The position numbers and the translations under genes were made by a program. A stretch of DNA of 16,888 bases from positions 1 through 16,888 of the forward strand of contig CAYXVG010000094.1 in NCBI GenBank assembly GCA_964468205.1, written 5' to 3'. This stretch comes from CAWELS01 sp964468205. GTDB taxonomy: Bacteria; Acidobacteriota; Terriglobia; Bryobacterales; Bryobacteraceae. The notes below the pieces were generated by a model. That model was not told where the DNA came from and searched no databases. It saw only the letters and a program-made list of their open reading frames with translations. This document shows, in pieces, positions 7,527 through 15,471 of the stretch. Position 1 is the stretch's first letter. Each line of letters starts with the position of its first letter.

Positions 7527-7829
7527 ATGCCATACCACATCCAAAACCAGGAGAGAGGCCTGGTCCTGGAACTAAAGGGCGGGGTGACTGCCCGTGATGC
7601 CACGGAATTGAGCAGGAGCCTGACGGCGTCGCTGAAGGCCGAAGGGACGGTCGTGGTTCAGACAGCGGAGCTGGAGGATATCGATACGAGCATCCTCCAG
7701 ATGCTGATTTCGCTTCGGAAGACCGTAGCGTCTTTCCTTGCTCCAGACCCGTCCGACGCATTCGTGAGCGCTGTGGACCGCTGCGCGATTCGGCGAGAAC
7801 TACTCGGCGAATCGAAGGAGGCGCCGTGA
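7527..7829 (+). CDS. STAS-domain protein (anti-sigma factor antagonist-like)
   Basis: This is a single-domain protein of 100 residues. The N-terminal strand pattern (LVLELKGGVTARDATEL), the central VVVQTAELEDIDTSILQML and the length fit a STAS domain of the SpoIIAA/RsbS/RsbV class. S55 in IDTSIL lies at the position that partner kinases phosphorylate in SpoIIAA-type proteins, so it could be a substrate of a serine kinase such as the RsbT-like protein starting at 16551. It lies between two CheY genes. GGGAG at 7514-7518 precedes the ATG by 8 bases, and its stop overlaps the next gene's GTG start (GTGA). Divergence from classical STAS proteins keeps the subfamily open. Confidence 0.8.
   Translation: MPYHIQNQERGLVLELKGGVTARDATELSRSLTASLKAEGTVVVQTAELEDIDTSILQMLISLRKTVASFLAPDPSDAFVSAVDRCAIRRELLGESKEAP
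7815..7821 (+). promoter_or_regulatory. strong ribosome binding site for the GTG-start CheY
   Basis: AAGGAGG ends four bases before the GTG at 7826, inside the 3' end of the STAS gene. It supports GTG 7826 over the downstream ATG at 7838. The spacing is shorter than the usual 5-9 bases. Confidence 0.6.
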
Positions 7830-8188
7830 AACGAATCATGACGATCGATGACTCACCGAGTCTGCGTCAGATGGTGTCCCTCGCACTGAAGAGCGCGAAC
7901 TATGAAGTCGTTGAGGCCTGCGACGGCCGTGATGCGATTGCGAAGTTAAAGGGCCGCGAGTTTCATCTGTTTCTCACGGACTTGAACATGCCAGGGATGG
8001 ACGGCATCACTCTGACCCAGAAGCTAAGGAGCATGCCGGAGTACCGATTCGTTCCGATCATCCTGTTGACAACGGAGTCCCAGCAGGAGAAGAAGAAGCA
8101 GGGCAAGGCCGCCGGAGCAACGGGCTGGATCGTGAAGCCGTTTCAGCCGCAGGACTTGCTGGCCACGATCAAGAAAGTGATGCGGTGA
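7826..8188 (+). CDS. CheY-like single-domain response regulator (second copy)
   Basis: This 120-residue receiver has D8/D9, phospho-acceptor D52 in LTDLNMPGMDG, T82 in LLTTE and K104 in VKPFQP. It is closer to classical chemotaxis CheY (TIDDSPSLRQMV, KPFQPQDLL) than the first copy. The start is GTG 7826, overlapping the STAS stop by 4 bp, with a strong AAGGAGG at 7815-7821 only four bases away. An in-frame ATG at 7838 would remove most of the first beta strand and is unlikely. The gene lies directly before cheA, which suggests it is CheA's main partner. Confidence 0.94.
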   Translation: MKRIMTIDDSPSLRQMVSLALKSANYEVVEACDGRDAIAKLKGREFHLFLTDLNMPGMDGITLTQKLRSMPEYRFVPIILLTTESQQEKKKQGKAAGATGWIVKPFQPQDLLATIKKVMR

Positions 8189-8204
8189 GAGGCGGTACCC
8201 GGCC

Positions 8205-10928
8205 ATGAGCAAGGACATCATCGAGCGGATGCGGGTGGCATTTCGGGCCGAAGTCTCCGAACTGCTTGCAGAGCTGGACACGGCGCTGTTGACGCTCGAA
8301 ACCGAACCCGGCAACAGCGAACTGATCAACCGGGTATTTCGCTCGATTCATACGATCAAGGGCTCAGGAGCAACGGCGGGGTTTCGTCATCTTGCAAGGG
8401 TCGCCCATCGGGTTGAGGAGGCATTCGAGCTGGCCCGTTCCGGCCGTCTCGCAATCACGCCGGAACTAGTGGACTGCAGCCTCAATGCTTGTGATCTGTT
8501 TCACGCCATCATCGACGCAGACGACCCGGAAACCGATTGTCCGGGAGAGCAGGAGCTGATCGAAACACTGTCAGGACTGCTTCCCAGCCAGGAACCCCAG
8601 CCAGAAGAGCGCACCGCAGCCGAAGCGAGTCGCTCCGAACTGAAACGCTCCGCATTTGAAGTGATCTTTCGCCCGCACCGAGAACTGTTCTACTCCGGCA
8701 CGGACCCAATTACGCTTCTCGATGAACTGCGCGAACTGGGGCAAGCGCACATCGCGGTGCAAAGTGATCAGGTTCCGCTTTTTTTCGATCTCGAAGCAGA
8801 ATCCTGCTACCTCTGGTGGAACATCAAGCTGGTCACAGATCGCACAGATTCTGCTATCCGCGAGGTATTCAGCTTTGTCGAGGATGAGTGTGATCTGTCG
8901 GTCCGTCTACTCGAGGATCAAACGTCCTCAGTGGCTCTGTTAGGAGCGATTCCCGCCGACTCACTCGAGCAGTTCGCGATCGAATGCCAGGAGCATTTGG
9001 AAGAGATCGAGCGCTATGTTCTGGAGCTCGAAGAAAGCAACTCTTCGCGCGAAAGCCTGGACGCGCTGTTTCGAGCGGTACACAGTGTGAAGGGCAACGC
9101 CGGACTTTTGTTAGGGCAGGTCACCGATACGCCCCTTTCCGGCAGCCATCCGCTTCCGATACTGGCGCGCATTGCTCATGCGGTGGAATCCGCACTCGAG
9201 CCTCTCAGGCAGGACTCGGGCCGCTCGGTCGATTCCGGCACAGTGGGATTGGTGCTGCAGGCGCGAGATGCGATGCACGGGCTCCTTGAAAGCCTCCTTG
9301 CGCACGCTGACGCCTTTATCCCGCCGCCGCCATTGATGCAGCAGCTAGGGATCGAGTCGGAGCCGCCTCCGGACGCTCGATCGGCTGCAGGCGTCACCGC
9401 TTTCCGGAATACAGCCGTGCAGTGCCTCGAGATAGTCGAAAGCTGCCTGCGACAGTTGGCCGATGGGCAAGCCGGAGAAGCCGTTCTCAAGACCTACCAG
9501 CGCGGGCTGAAGACATTGGGGGCGGCGGCAGCGTACCAGAAGCGGTCCGACCTGAACGAGCCGATTGCAGCCCAGCTTCGGATTCTGGAAGCTGCGGTGC
9601 GGGCCGGCCGGGTCCTGACTCCGGAGGATCGAACCGAACTCGATGAATCCTTTCGGTCAACGCGCTCAAAGGTTGGAGAGTCCGCCTCTCCCGCACCGCC
9701 AGATGAGAAGCCCAAGGCAGTACCGACCGGACCCGGACAGGGACCGTCCGCGACAATTCGAATCGACCAAGAAAAGCTGGACCGCCTGATGCGAGTTGTC
9801 GGGGAACTTCTTGTGGCCAAAGGAGCCTTCCCCTCCCTGGTATCGATGCTCTCGCGGGGAGACGACCACGTGGCCGTGGAGCGGGCCATCAAGGAAGCCG
9901 GCGCAAGCATTTCGCATATCGCCGAGGAGTTGCAGGCAAGCGTGATGGCGATCCGCATGCTGCCGGTCAAGACCGTCTTCCAACGCTTTCCGCGTCTGGT
10001 GCGGGATTTGGCGCGCAGCCTTGGCAAGGAAGTCCAGTTGACGGTAAAGGGCGAATCCACCGAATTGGACAAGACGATTCTGGAGCAGATCGGCGATCCA
10101 TTGGTACATCTCGTACGAAACGCGATTGATCACGGACTGGAGCGACCGGAAGAAAGACAGAGGCTGGGGAAGAATCCATGCGGTCGGGTGACGTTGCGGG
10201 CAGCGACAGAGGCTGGAAACGTCGTCATCGAGGTGGAAGACGATGGCCGTGGGTTGGATGCCGAGGCACTCAAGCGGAAAGCTGTCGAAAAAGGTCTTCT
10301 GACTCCGGACGTCGCCTCCGCCATGTCTCCGGTCGAGGCCTGCCGCCTGGTCTTCCTTCCCGGACTCAGCACGGCGAAGAAGGTGACCGACGTTTCCGGG
10401 AGGGGCGTTGGCATGGATGTTGTGCGGAACAACATTCGTAACCTTCAAGGGACCATCGACATACGAACCCCGGCTCAAGGCACTGTCTTTTCAATCAAGC
10501 TTCCGACCAGCTTGATCATCTCCAAGGGGATTCTCCTCGAATCGGGCGGGCAGGAATACATCCTTCCGCTGGGATCGATCCGCGACATGGTCAAGATTCG
10601 GTCGACCGAACTGCACGAATACCGCGGTCACAGGATAACGCGGGTTCGCGGAGAAGTGTACTCTGTGTTCTCGCTTGCGGAGATCTTCGGCCTGCCGGTG
10701 CAACCGGCTGGTGAGTTGCCGATTGCTGTAATCGAAACCGGAAAGATCCGATATGGGCTGATCGCCGACCGGTTCGTCAGCGAGGTGGAAGTCCTCGTCA
10801 AGCCCTTGAGCGGTGGTCTGGAGCATTGCAAAGAGTTTCACGGAGCCGCCATCATGGGCGACGGTCGCGTGGTGCTGGTTCTTAATCCGCTCGAATGCCA
10901 CCGACTCGAAGTGATGGGAGGACGATGA
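8205..10928 (+). CDS. cheA: CheA-type chemotaxis histidine kinase with several Hpt modules
   Basis: This is the central kinase of the array; it autophosphorylates on Hpt histidines and passes phosphate to receivers. The 907 residues exceed the roughly 650 of E. coli CheA. Domain order: Hpt1 (about 1-110; H49 in SIHTIKGSG); a P2-like alpha/beta domain (about 146-240, beginning FEVIFRPHREL); Hpt2 (about 252-385; H293 in AVHSVKGNAG); a helical region (about 393-489) that resembles an Hpt with Leu (L435) at the His position; a Pro-rich linker; P3 dimerisation (about 516-590); the P4 ATPase; and P5, a CheW-like domain (about 769-907). P4 has its N-box from H635 (HLVRNAIDHG, N639), G1 VEDDGRG around D679-D680 and G2 SGRGVGMDVV. 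The start is ATG 8205, with GAGAGGCGG upstream, and the stop overlaps the next gene as ATGA. CheA identity is very sure; the inactive third Hpt is an inference from spacing. Confidence 0.96.
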   Translation: MSKDIIERMRVAFRAEVSELLAELDTALLTLETEPGNSELINRVFRSIHTIKGSGATAGFRHLARVAHRVEEAFELARSGRLAITPELVDCSLNACDLFHAIIDADDPETDCPGEQELIETLSGLLPSQEPQPEERTAAEASRSELKRSAFEVIFRPHRELFYSGTDPITLLDELRELGQAHIAVQSDQVPLFFDLEAESCYLWWNIKLVTDRTDSAIREVFSFVEDECDLSVRLLEDQTSSVALLGAIPADSLEQFAIECQEHLEEIERYVLELEESNSSRESLDALFRAVHSVKGNAGLLLGQVTDTPLSGSHPLPILARIAHAVESALEPLRQDSGRSVDSGTVGLVLQARDAMHGLLESLLAHADAFIPPPPLMQQLGIESEPPPDARSAAGVTAFRNTAVQCLEIVESCLRQLADGQAGEAVLKTYQRGLKTLGAAAAYQKRSDLNEPIAAQLRILEAAVRAGRVLTPEDRTELDESFRSTRSKVGESASPAPPDEKPKAVPTGPGQGPSATIRIDQEKLDRLMRVVGELLVAKGAFPSLVSMLSRGDDHVAVERAIKEAGASISHIAEELQASVMAIRMLPVKTVFQRFPRLVRDLARSLGKEVQLTVKGESTELDKTILEQIGDPLVHLVRNAIDHGLERPEERQRLGKNPCGRVTLRAATEAGNVVIEVEDDGRGLDAEALKRKAVEKGLLTPDVASAMSPVEACRLVFLPGLSTAKKVTDVSGRGVGMDVVRNNIRNLQGTIDIRTPAQGTVFSIKLPTSLIISKGILLESGGQEYILPLGSIRDMVKIRSTELHEYRGHRITRVRGEVYSVFSLAEIFGLPVQPAGELPIAVIETGKIRYGLIADRFVSEVEVLVKPLSGGLEHCKEFHGAAIMGDGRVVLVLNPLECHRLEVMGGR

Positions 10929-12844
10929 TTCCGTCACTCACGAGACATTTCACCGAACACATGAGGGGTGCGTGGTTCGCGTACCGTCATCGGAAGGCCC
11001 GTCTCTCGCCAGCCCTGGTGCAGGAGCTTATCAGCGGGCTGGGAGCCGAGAAGCAAGCGCTGCTAAGCTTCACGGCTGCGATGGAAGATGAGTTCGTCGA
11101 GTTGGGATCCCTGCTGCAAGAGATCATCTTTCTTTCGCGCGAGGTTCAGGAGCGGTCCAACGAGGTGATGGCAGCGGCCGCCGGCCGTACCGAGGGTGCG
11201 GCGATTCACTTCGCGTTTCGGTTGCTCAAGAAAGCGGAAGACCTGGTCGATGCCAGCCGCGAGCACTGCCAGAACGTTTTTGCCGTCTTCGCGAGGATGC
11301 ACGTCGATCTGAACCGGATCGCTCGGGAACGAGATGCATTGATGCGGGCGCTTCTGCCGCTTGAGACAACGAACGCGCAGTTCAGGATCCAGGCTTGCGC
11401 TTTCGACGAGGATACCCGCGGCCGCTTTTTTGTGCTAGCCGACGACATTCACGAGGTTGTCAGCGAGGTCCAGACGGCGGTCCAGCGGAGGTTTGAGGAG
11501 CTTGACCGCACCAGTCAGGTGACCGGAGAACTGACCGGCAGGCTCCGAGCCTTGACAGCCGGGCAGAAGCAAAAGACAGTGAGGCTGCTCATGGAAACCC
11601 GGGGGCACCTGTCAACACTCAACCAAGCCTTGCTGTCTTCGGAGTCCGCCGCGCAATCCATATCGCAGGCCGGGGGAAATATCGCCACCGGCGTGGGCGG
11701 CGCAATGGTGTCTCTCCAATGCCAGGACATGGCACGACAGAAGATACAACATATTGCGGCAGCGATCGATGAAATGATGGGCCGCCTCACGCAGGGAAGC
11801 CGTACACGTTTTGGCCGCGACGAGGAGGCAGGGTGCCGTCACTACCTGGCCAAGGCAAGCCATGTGCAGCTCAAACAACTCGAGACCGTATTTGACCAGC
11901 TTGACAAGGCGGCGCACGAGGTCGGCGACGGGCTGCTTGCAGTCGAAATGGAGACCAAGTCGTTTGCCCAAGGTGCGACGAGGTCCGGTGGCGCAACTCT
12001 GGATGGGCAAATCATCGCGCAGGCCATTCAGAGTATCCACGACGTTCTCGGTGTGATCGACGATGCGGTGACGAGTATTCGGGATGTCAATGAGTTGGTA
12101 CAGAAGTTAAAGTCGACGTTCAATGACTGTACGTCACAGATTCTGACGCTGGCGCTAAGACTGCGGACCGTGGCTCTCAACGCACAAATCCTTGCCGCTC
12201 AGGTCGAGTCCGGTTCGGCGCTGGAAGTGGTAGCCAGCAATACACGGATCATCGCCGACGAGGCAATGCAGCATCTGGAAGAGACCTCGGACGGTGTGAA
12301 TGAACTAATTGCGTCGGTCAGCGATATCGAGCAGCGCTTGGGCGACTACCAGGAACTGGCCGTAATGGAGCAGGAACTTCTGGCCAGCGAGGCGGGCCAA
12401 TCACAAGACAGGCTTCAGGCTCTGGAGGGGAAACTGCGAAGCGGCTTAGCTGCGATTGGGCCCCTGGAACGGCGCCTCTCGGAAACCATCAAGCTGGCCA
12501 TTGGATCCATCCGTTTCCCGGAAACGGTGGCCAAGGCGCGAACTTCGTCGACAGCCCTGTTCGAGGGAATCACCTCGGACGCTGGCCCCCTCGACGATGA
12601 TTCCGAGGGGGACGCCCACCTCGAGATCCATGAGCTGACGCACAACTACACTATGGCGAACGAACGCGAGATACACGAGTTGGCTATAGAAACAGATTTT
12701 TCGCAGGGGGCAGCCGTGGCGAAGTGGGATGGCGAGTTCGATGTGGACGAAGAACCCAGGCCCCAGCGACAGGAGCAAACAACCACCCCGGATGATACGG
12801 AGCCTCACGAGGAGAAACTCCCCGACAACACCGAACTTTTTTGA
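10925..12844 (+). CDS. helical MCP-related protein with a CheZ-like QDxxxQ motif
   Basis: This 639-residue, mostly helical soluble protein of uncertain function shows two motifs. LQCQDMARQKIQHI (D268, Q272) matches in register the QD-LTG-Q active site of the CheY-P phosphatase CheZ. Further on, TVALNAQILAAQVESG (415-430), followed by LEVVASNTRIIADEA, resembles a worn MCP hairpin tip (ALNAAIEAARAGE then GFAVVADEVRNLA), with most receptor contact residues changed. The C-terminal 90 residues are acidic, disordered-looking and rich in Glu/Asp/Thr. The frame is open to ATG 10895, but that region lies inside cheA without a ribosome binding site. ATG 10925 overlaps the cheA stop by 4 bp and has GGGAGG at 10916-10921, three bases upstream, a tight spacing. 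Following cheA directly, it could be a signal-termination factor or a receptor-like array component. Similar LQxxDxxRQ motifs occur in other MCP-like proteins, so phosphatase function is a hypothesis. Confidence 0.7.
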   Translation: MIPSLTRHFTEHMRGAWFAYRHRKARLSPALVQELISGLGAEKQALLSFTAAMEDEFVELGSLLQEIIFLSREVQERSNEVMAAAAGRTEGAAIHFAFRLLKKAEDLVDASREHCQNVFAVFARMHVDLNRIARERDALMRALLPLETTNAQFRIQACAFDEDTRGRFFVLADDIHEVVSEVQTAVQRRFEELDRTSQVTGELTGRLRALTAGQKQKTVRLLMETRGHLSTLNQALLSSESAAQSISQAGGNIATGVGGAMVSLQCQDMARQKIQHIAAAIDEMMGRLTQGSRTRFGRDEEAGCRHYLAKASHVQLKQLETVFDQLDKAAHEVGDGLLAVEMETKSFAQGATRSGGATLDGQIIAQAIQSIHDVLGVIDDAVTSIRDVNELVQKLKSTFNDCTSQILTLALRLRTVALNAQILAAQVESGSALEVVASNTRIIADEAMQHLEETSDGVNELIASVSDIEQRLGDYQELAVMEQELLASEAGQSQDRLQALEGKLRSGLAAIGPLERRLSETIKLAIGSIRFPETVAKARTSSTALFEGITSDAGPLDDDSEGDAHLEIHELTHNYTMANEREIHELAIETDFSQGAAVAKWDGEFDVDEEPRPQRQEQTTTPDDTEPHEEKLPDNTELF

Positions 12845-12874
12845 AACTATGCGAGGAGGGGATCAACGAAAGCG

Positions 12875-13879
12875 ATGAAGGAACGGAAAGGGATGGTCGA
12901 GGCGGCAAGTGCTTGCACCACGAATACTGAACTGAAAGTGATTAATGCCCGGCAGGAACAGGAAATTGAAGACCTAAAGGCCGCCAATCTGGCTTCCTAC
13001 AAGGAAAACGTCAATTTGCGGCAGGCGGCACTCGTCGACAAGACGGAGATTAGTGAGCTGAAGCGGGCGCAGCATCAGATCGAGATCCTGAACCGTGATC
13101 TGCAGTCCCGCAACCGGGCGCTCGAAGCGGTGAATGGAGAACTGGAGTCGTTCTCCTACGCAGTGTCACATGATCTGCGCAGCCCTCTGCGAAGCATTTC
13201 CGGGTTCAGTGACGCATTAAGACACAGCGCCGCGTCGAAGCTCTCTTCCGAGGAGTCCGAATGGCTTCAGAAGATCTCCAATGCAGCGATGAGAATGGAC
13301 CGCCTGACCGAAGACCTTCTTCGGCTGTCCCGCATCACGCGGGCTCAACTCAAGCGGGAGCGCGTAGACCTGTCCTATCTGGCGCGCCAAGTGGTCCATG
13401 AGCTGCGGCAAAGTGATCCGCGTCGCAACGTGGTGTTCGCCATCTCAGACAACCTGGACGCAAACGCCGACCCTGTTCTCATGCGAGTCGCACTCAGTAA
13501 CCTTCTCGGAAATGCCTGGAAGTATACGGAGCCCAGTCCGCAGGCACTGATCTCTTTCACGAAGGAGCAACGAGATAACCGGGAGATCTTTTCCGTCCGC
13601 GACAACGGAGTCGGTTTCGATATGGCATACGCCACCAAGCTGTTCACTCCCTTTCAGCGCCTGCATTCGGCGCGCGAGTTCCCCGGCAATGGGGTAGGAC
13701 TTGCCTGTGTTGCGCGTGTCGTTCACAAGCACGATGGACGAATCTGGGCTGAGGCCAGCACCGGCGAAGGAGCGGCGTTCTTCTTCACGATTCCGGAGAC
13801 GCCGAATACGTCGGGTGATCGCGGGCCGGTACCCCATGAAACGAGGCAATATGACAACCAAACCGATCCTTCTTGTTGA
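12875..13879 (+). CDS. soluble sensor histidine kinase with N-terminal coiled coil
   Basis: This 334-residue kinase lacks membrane segments and any PAS, GAF or other sensor domain. Residues about 15-88 form a coiled coil, followed by a phytochrome-type HisKA domain with H99 in YAVSHDLRSPLRSI. The ATPase domain has N-box NLLGNAWKYT, G1 RDNGVGFD, F-box LFTPFQRLH and G2 GNGVGLACV, so it should be active. Such kinases usually pair with Rcp1-type receivers, and one follows immediately with a 29-bp overlap. The ATG at 12875 has GGAGGGG at 12855-12861, 13 bases away; ATG 12893, preceded by GGAAAGGG, is an alternative start that would remove six residues. Input may come by protein contact through the coiled coil. 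Confidence 0.92.
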   Translation: MKERKGMVEAASACTTNTELKVINARQEQEIEDLKAANLASYKENVNLRQAALVDKTEISELKRAQHQIEILNRDLQSRNRALEAVNGELESFSYAVSHDLRSPLRSISGFSDALRHSAASKLSSEESEWLQKISNAAMRMDRLTEDLLRLSRITRAQLKRERVDLSYLARQVVHELRQSDPRRNVVFAISDNLDANADPVLMRVALSNLLGNAWKYTEPSPQALISFTKEQRDNREIFSVRDNGVGFDMAYATKLFTPFQRLHSAREFPGNGVGLACVARVVHKHDGRIWAEASTGEGAAFFFTIPETPNTSGDRGPVPHETRQYDNQTDPSC

Positions 13880-14306
13880 GGATACGCCCGATGACGCCGA
13901 CCTGACGCTAATGGCCCTCAATCGAGCGGGACTGCTGAACGAAGTAGTCGTGGCCGAGGATGGCGTGGAAGCGCTCGACTATCTCTTTGCTCAGGGACGC
14001 CACAGTGACCGCAATCCAGCGGAACTGCCGGCTGTGGTCCTGCTCGATATCAAGATGCCGCGGCTCGATGGGATCGAAGTGCTCCAACGGCTTCGGGGCG
14101 ACCGGCGGACGCGTATGTTGCCGGTCGTCATCCTAACCACTTCCACTGAGGATATCGATCTGGTGCGGGCATACGAATCGGGTGCAAACGCGTACGTACG
14201 CAAGCCGGTGAGTCTCCCTGAATTTCAGGAGGCGGTGCGGCAACTGGGCCTGTTCTGGATTCTGACCAACGAACCGCCGCCAAAGCAGCAGGTGAAATGT
14301 GACTGA
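13851..14306 (+). CDS. Rcp1-like response regulator
   Basis: This is a single receiver domain of 151 residues with the long alpha2-beta3 loop typical of regulators paired with phytochrome-type kinases. It has the acidic triplet E10/D11 with D14/D15 (VEDTPDDADL), phospho-acceptor D66 in LLDIKMPRLDG, T96 in LTTS and K118 in VRKPV. No output domain is present, so it probably relays phosphate or acts by binding. GAGG at 13843-13846 lies four bases before ATG 13851. The frame is open back to 13701, and ATG 13836 is another possible start, but the upstream part lies inside the kinase gene. It is the likely partner of the preceding kinase. Confidence 0.92.
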   Translation: MTTKPILLVEDTPDDADLTLMALNRAGLLNEVVVAEDGVEALDYLFAQGRHSDRNPAELPAVVLLDIKMPRLDGIEVLQRLRGDRRTRMLPVVILTTSTEDIDLVRAYESGANAYVRKPVSLPEFQEAVRQLGLFWILTNEPPPKQQVKCD

Positions 14307-15471
14307 TGCGCGAATTCCATTGCGACTCTTGATTGTCGAAGACTGCGAGGACGACTTCGATCTCTTGCTGCTGGCGCTCAGGGGAGCCGGTTTCGAACCC
14401 AATGCCGTCCGAGTCGAGACTATCACCGAGGTTGAAACTGCTCTCGCGCGTGGGGGGTGGCAGGTGGTGTTCAGTGACTTCGATTTGCCGGGATTCGACG
14501 GGCTGCGAGTATTGGAGTTGGTTCGAACCCAGGATGCGGATATTCCATTCTTGATTGTCTCGGGAGTGATCGACGAAGAGCAGGCGGTAAGCGCGATGAA
14601 AGGCGGCGCCCAGGATTACCTGTTCAAAGGCAACTTGACGCGCTTGGGACCCGCAGTGCGCCGGGAACTGGCAGAAGCGGAAGACCGGCTGAAGCGGAGA
14701 GAGGCACAAGCGGCCCTGGACCGCGACCGGGACATCCTGCGACAAGACCGGATTCGGTTTGTCGATGTGATGTCTCACGAGTTCCGCACACCGCTCAACA
14801 TCATCAACGTCGCCGCAGGCATGTTGGATCGCTATGGAGAGCGGATGGATGCGGCGGCCCGTCGCGAACGCACCGCGGAGATACAAGGGGCCGTTACCCG
14901 CATGAGCCGAATCATCGACAAGGTACTGCTGACGAGCCAGTTGGAACTTCATCGATGGGAGCTCAGATCAGAGGCGTTCGACTTGTCTTCCTGGTGCGGC
15001 AGCTTCCTCGAGAACAATGTTGCAAACCGGCAGGACCGGGGGCGCATCCGGGTCCGGCGGGTAAAGCTCCCACCGAAGGTCGCCATGGACCCACGTGTTA
15101 TCGAGATCGCACTACAGAACCTTATCTCAAACGCACTGAAGTACTCACCGCCGGACTCGCCGGTCGATCTCGAAATCAAGGGCGAACACCCCAGCCGAAT
15201 CGAGTTCGTGGTCCGGGATCGTGGCATCGGCATTCCGGAAGCGGAGATGTCCCGTGTTTCAACTTCCTTCTTTCGAGCAAGCAATGTTGGCGACGTGCCA
15301 GGGACGGGTTTGGGGCTAGCCATTGTCAAGGGGTGCGCCGATCTACTCGGGGGAACGCTCGACATCGAGAGTCGTCCGGGATCGGGAACATGTGTAAGGA
15401 TGTGTCTGCCTGACTGGCTTCAGGCTGAAACACGAGTGGAAACGACCGAGGTGGAGTTGGTAGAAAGATGA
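14299..15471 (+). CDS. receiver-histidine kinase hybrid
   Basis: This 390-residue protein has an N-terminal receiver (about 8-125) joined by a charged helix (about 128-150) to a HisKA/HATPase kinase. The receiver has E14/D15 and phospho-acceptor D60 in FSDFDLPGFDG; the conserved Lys is present in LFKGNL, where KG replaces KP. The kinase H-box is DVMSHEFRTPLNII (H160), N-box NLISNALKYS, G1 RDRGIGIPE and G2 GTGLGLAIVKG. It starts at GTG 14299, overlapping the previous stop by 8 bp, with AGGTGA at 14290-14295. It ends in ATGA with the next gene. Phosphorylation of the receiver by the upstream kinase could control its own kinase activity, making it a middle link in a relay. No membrane segment is seen. 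Confidence 0.92.
   Translation: MTDARIPLRLLIVEDCEDDFDLLLLALRGAGFEPNAVRVETITEVETALARGGWQVVFSDFDLPGFDGLRVLELVRTQDADIPFLIVSGVIDEEQAVSAMKGGAQDYLFKGNLTRLGPAVRRELAEAEDRLKRREAQAALDRDRDILRQDRIRFVDVMSHEFRTPLNIINVAAGMLDRYGERMDAAARRERTAEIQGAVTRMSRIIDKVLLTSQLELHRWELRSEAFDLSSWCGSFLENNVANRQDRGRIRVRRVKLPPKVAMDPRVIEIALQNLISNALKYSPPDSPVDLEIKGEHPSRIEFVVRDRGIGIPEAEMSRVSTSFFRASNVGDVPGTGLGLAIVKGCADLLGGTLDIESRPGSGTCVRMCLPDWLQAETRVETTEVELVER

Noticed and set aside
10895..10924. Longer start for the helical protein after CheA
   Set aside because: It would lie within cheA without a ribosome binding site; ATG 10925 gives the common ATGA overlap with GGGAGG just before it.
13701..13850. Longer start for the Rcp1-like regulator
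   Set aside because: The added residues are basic nonsense from the kinase gene's other frame, and the receiver fold begins at MTTKPILLVED.
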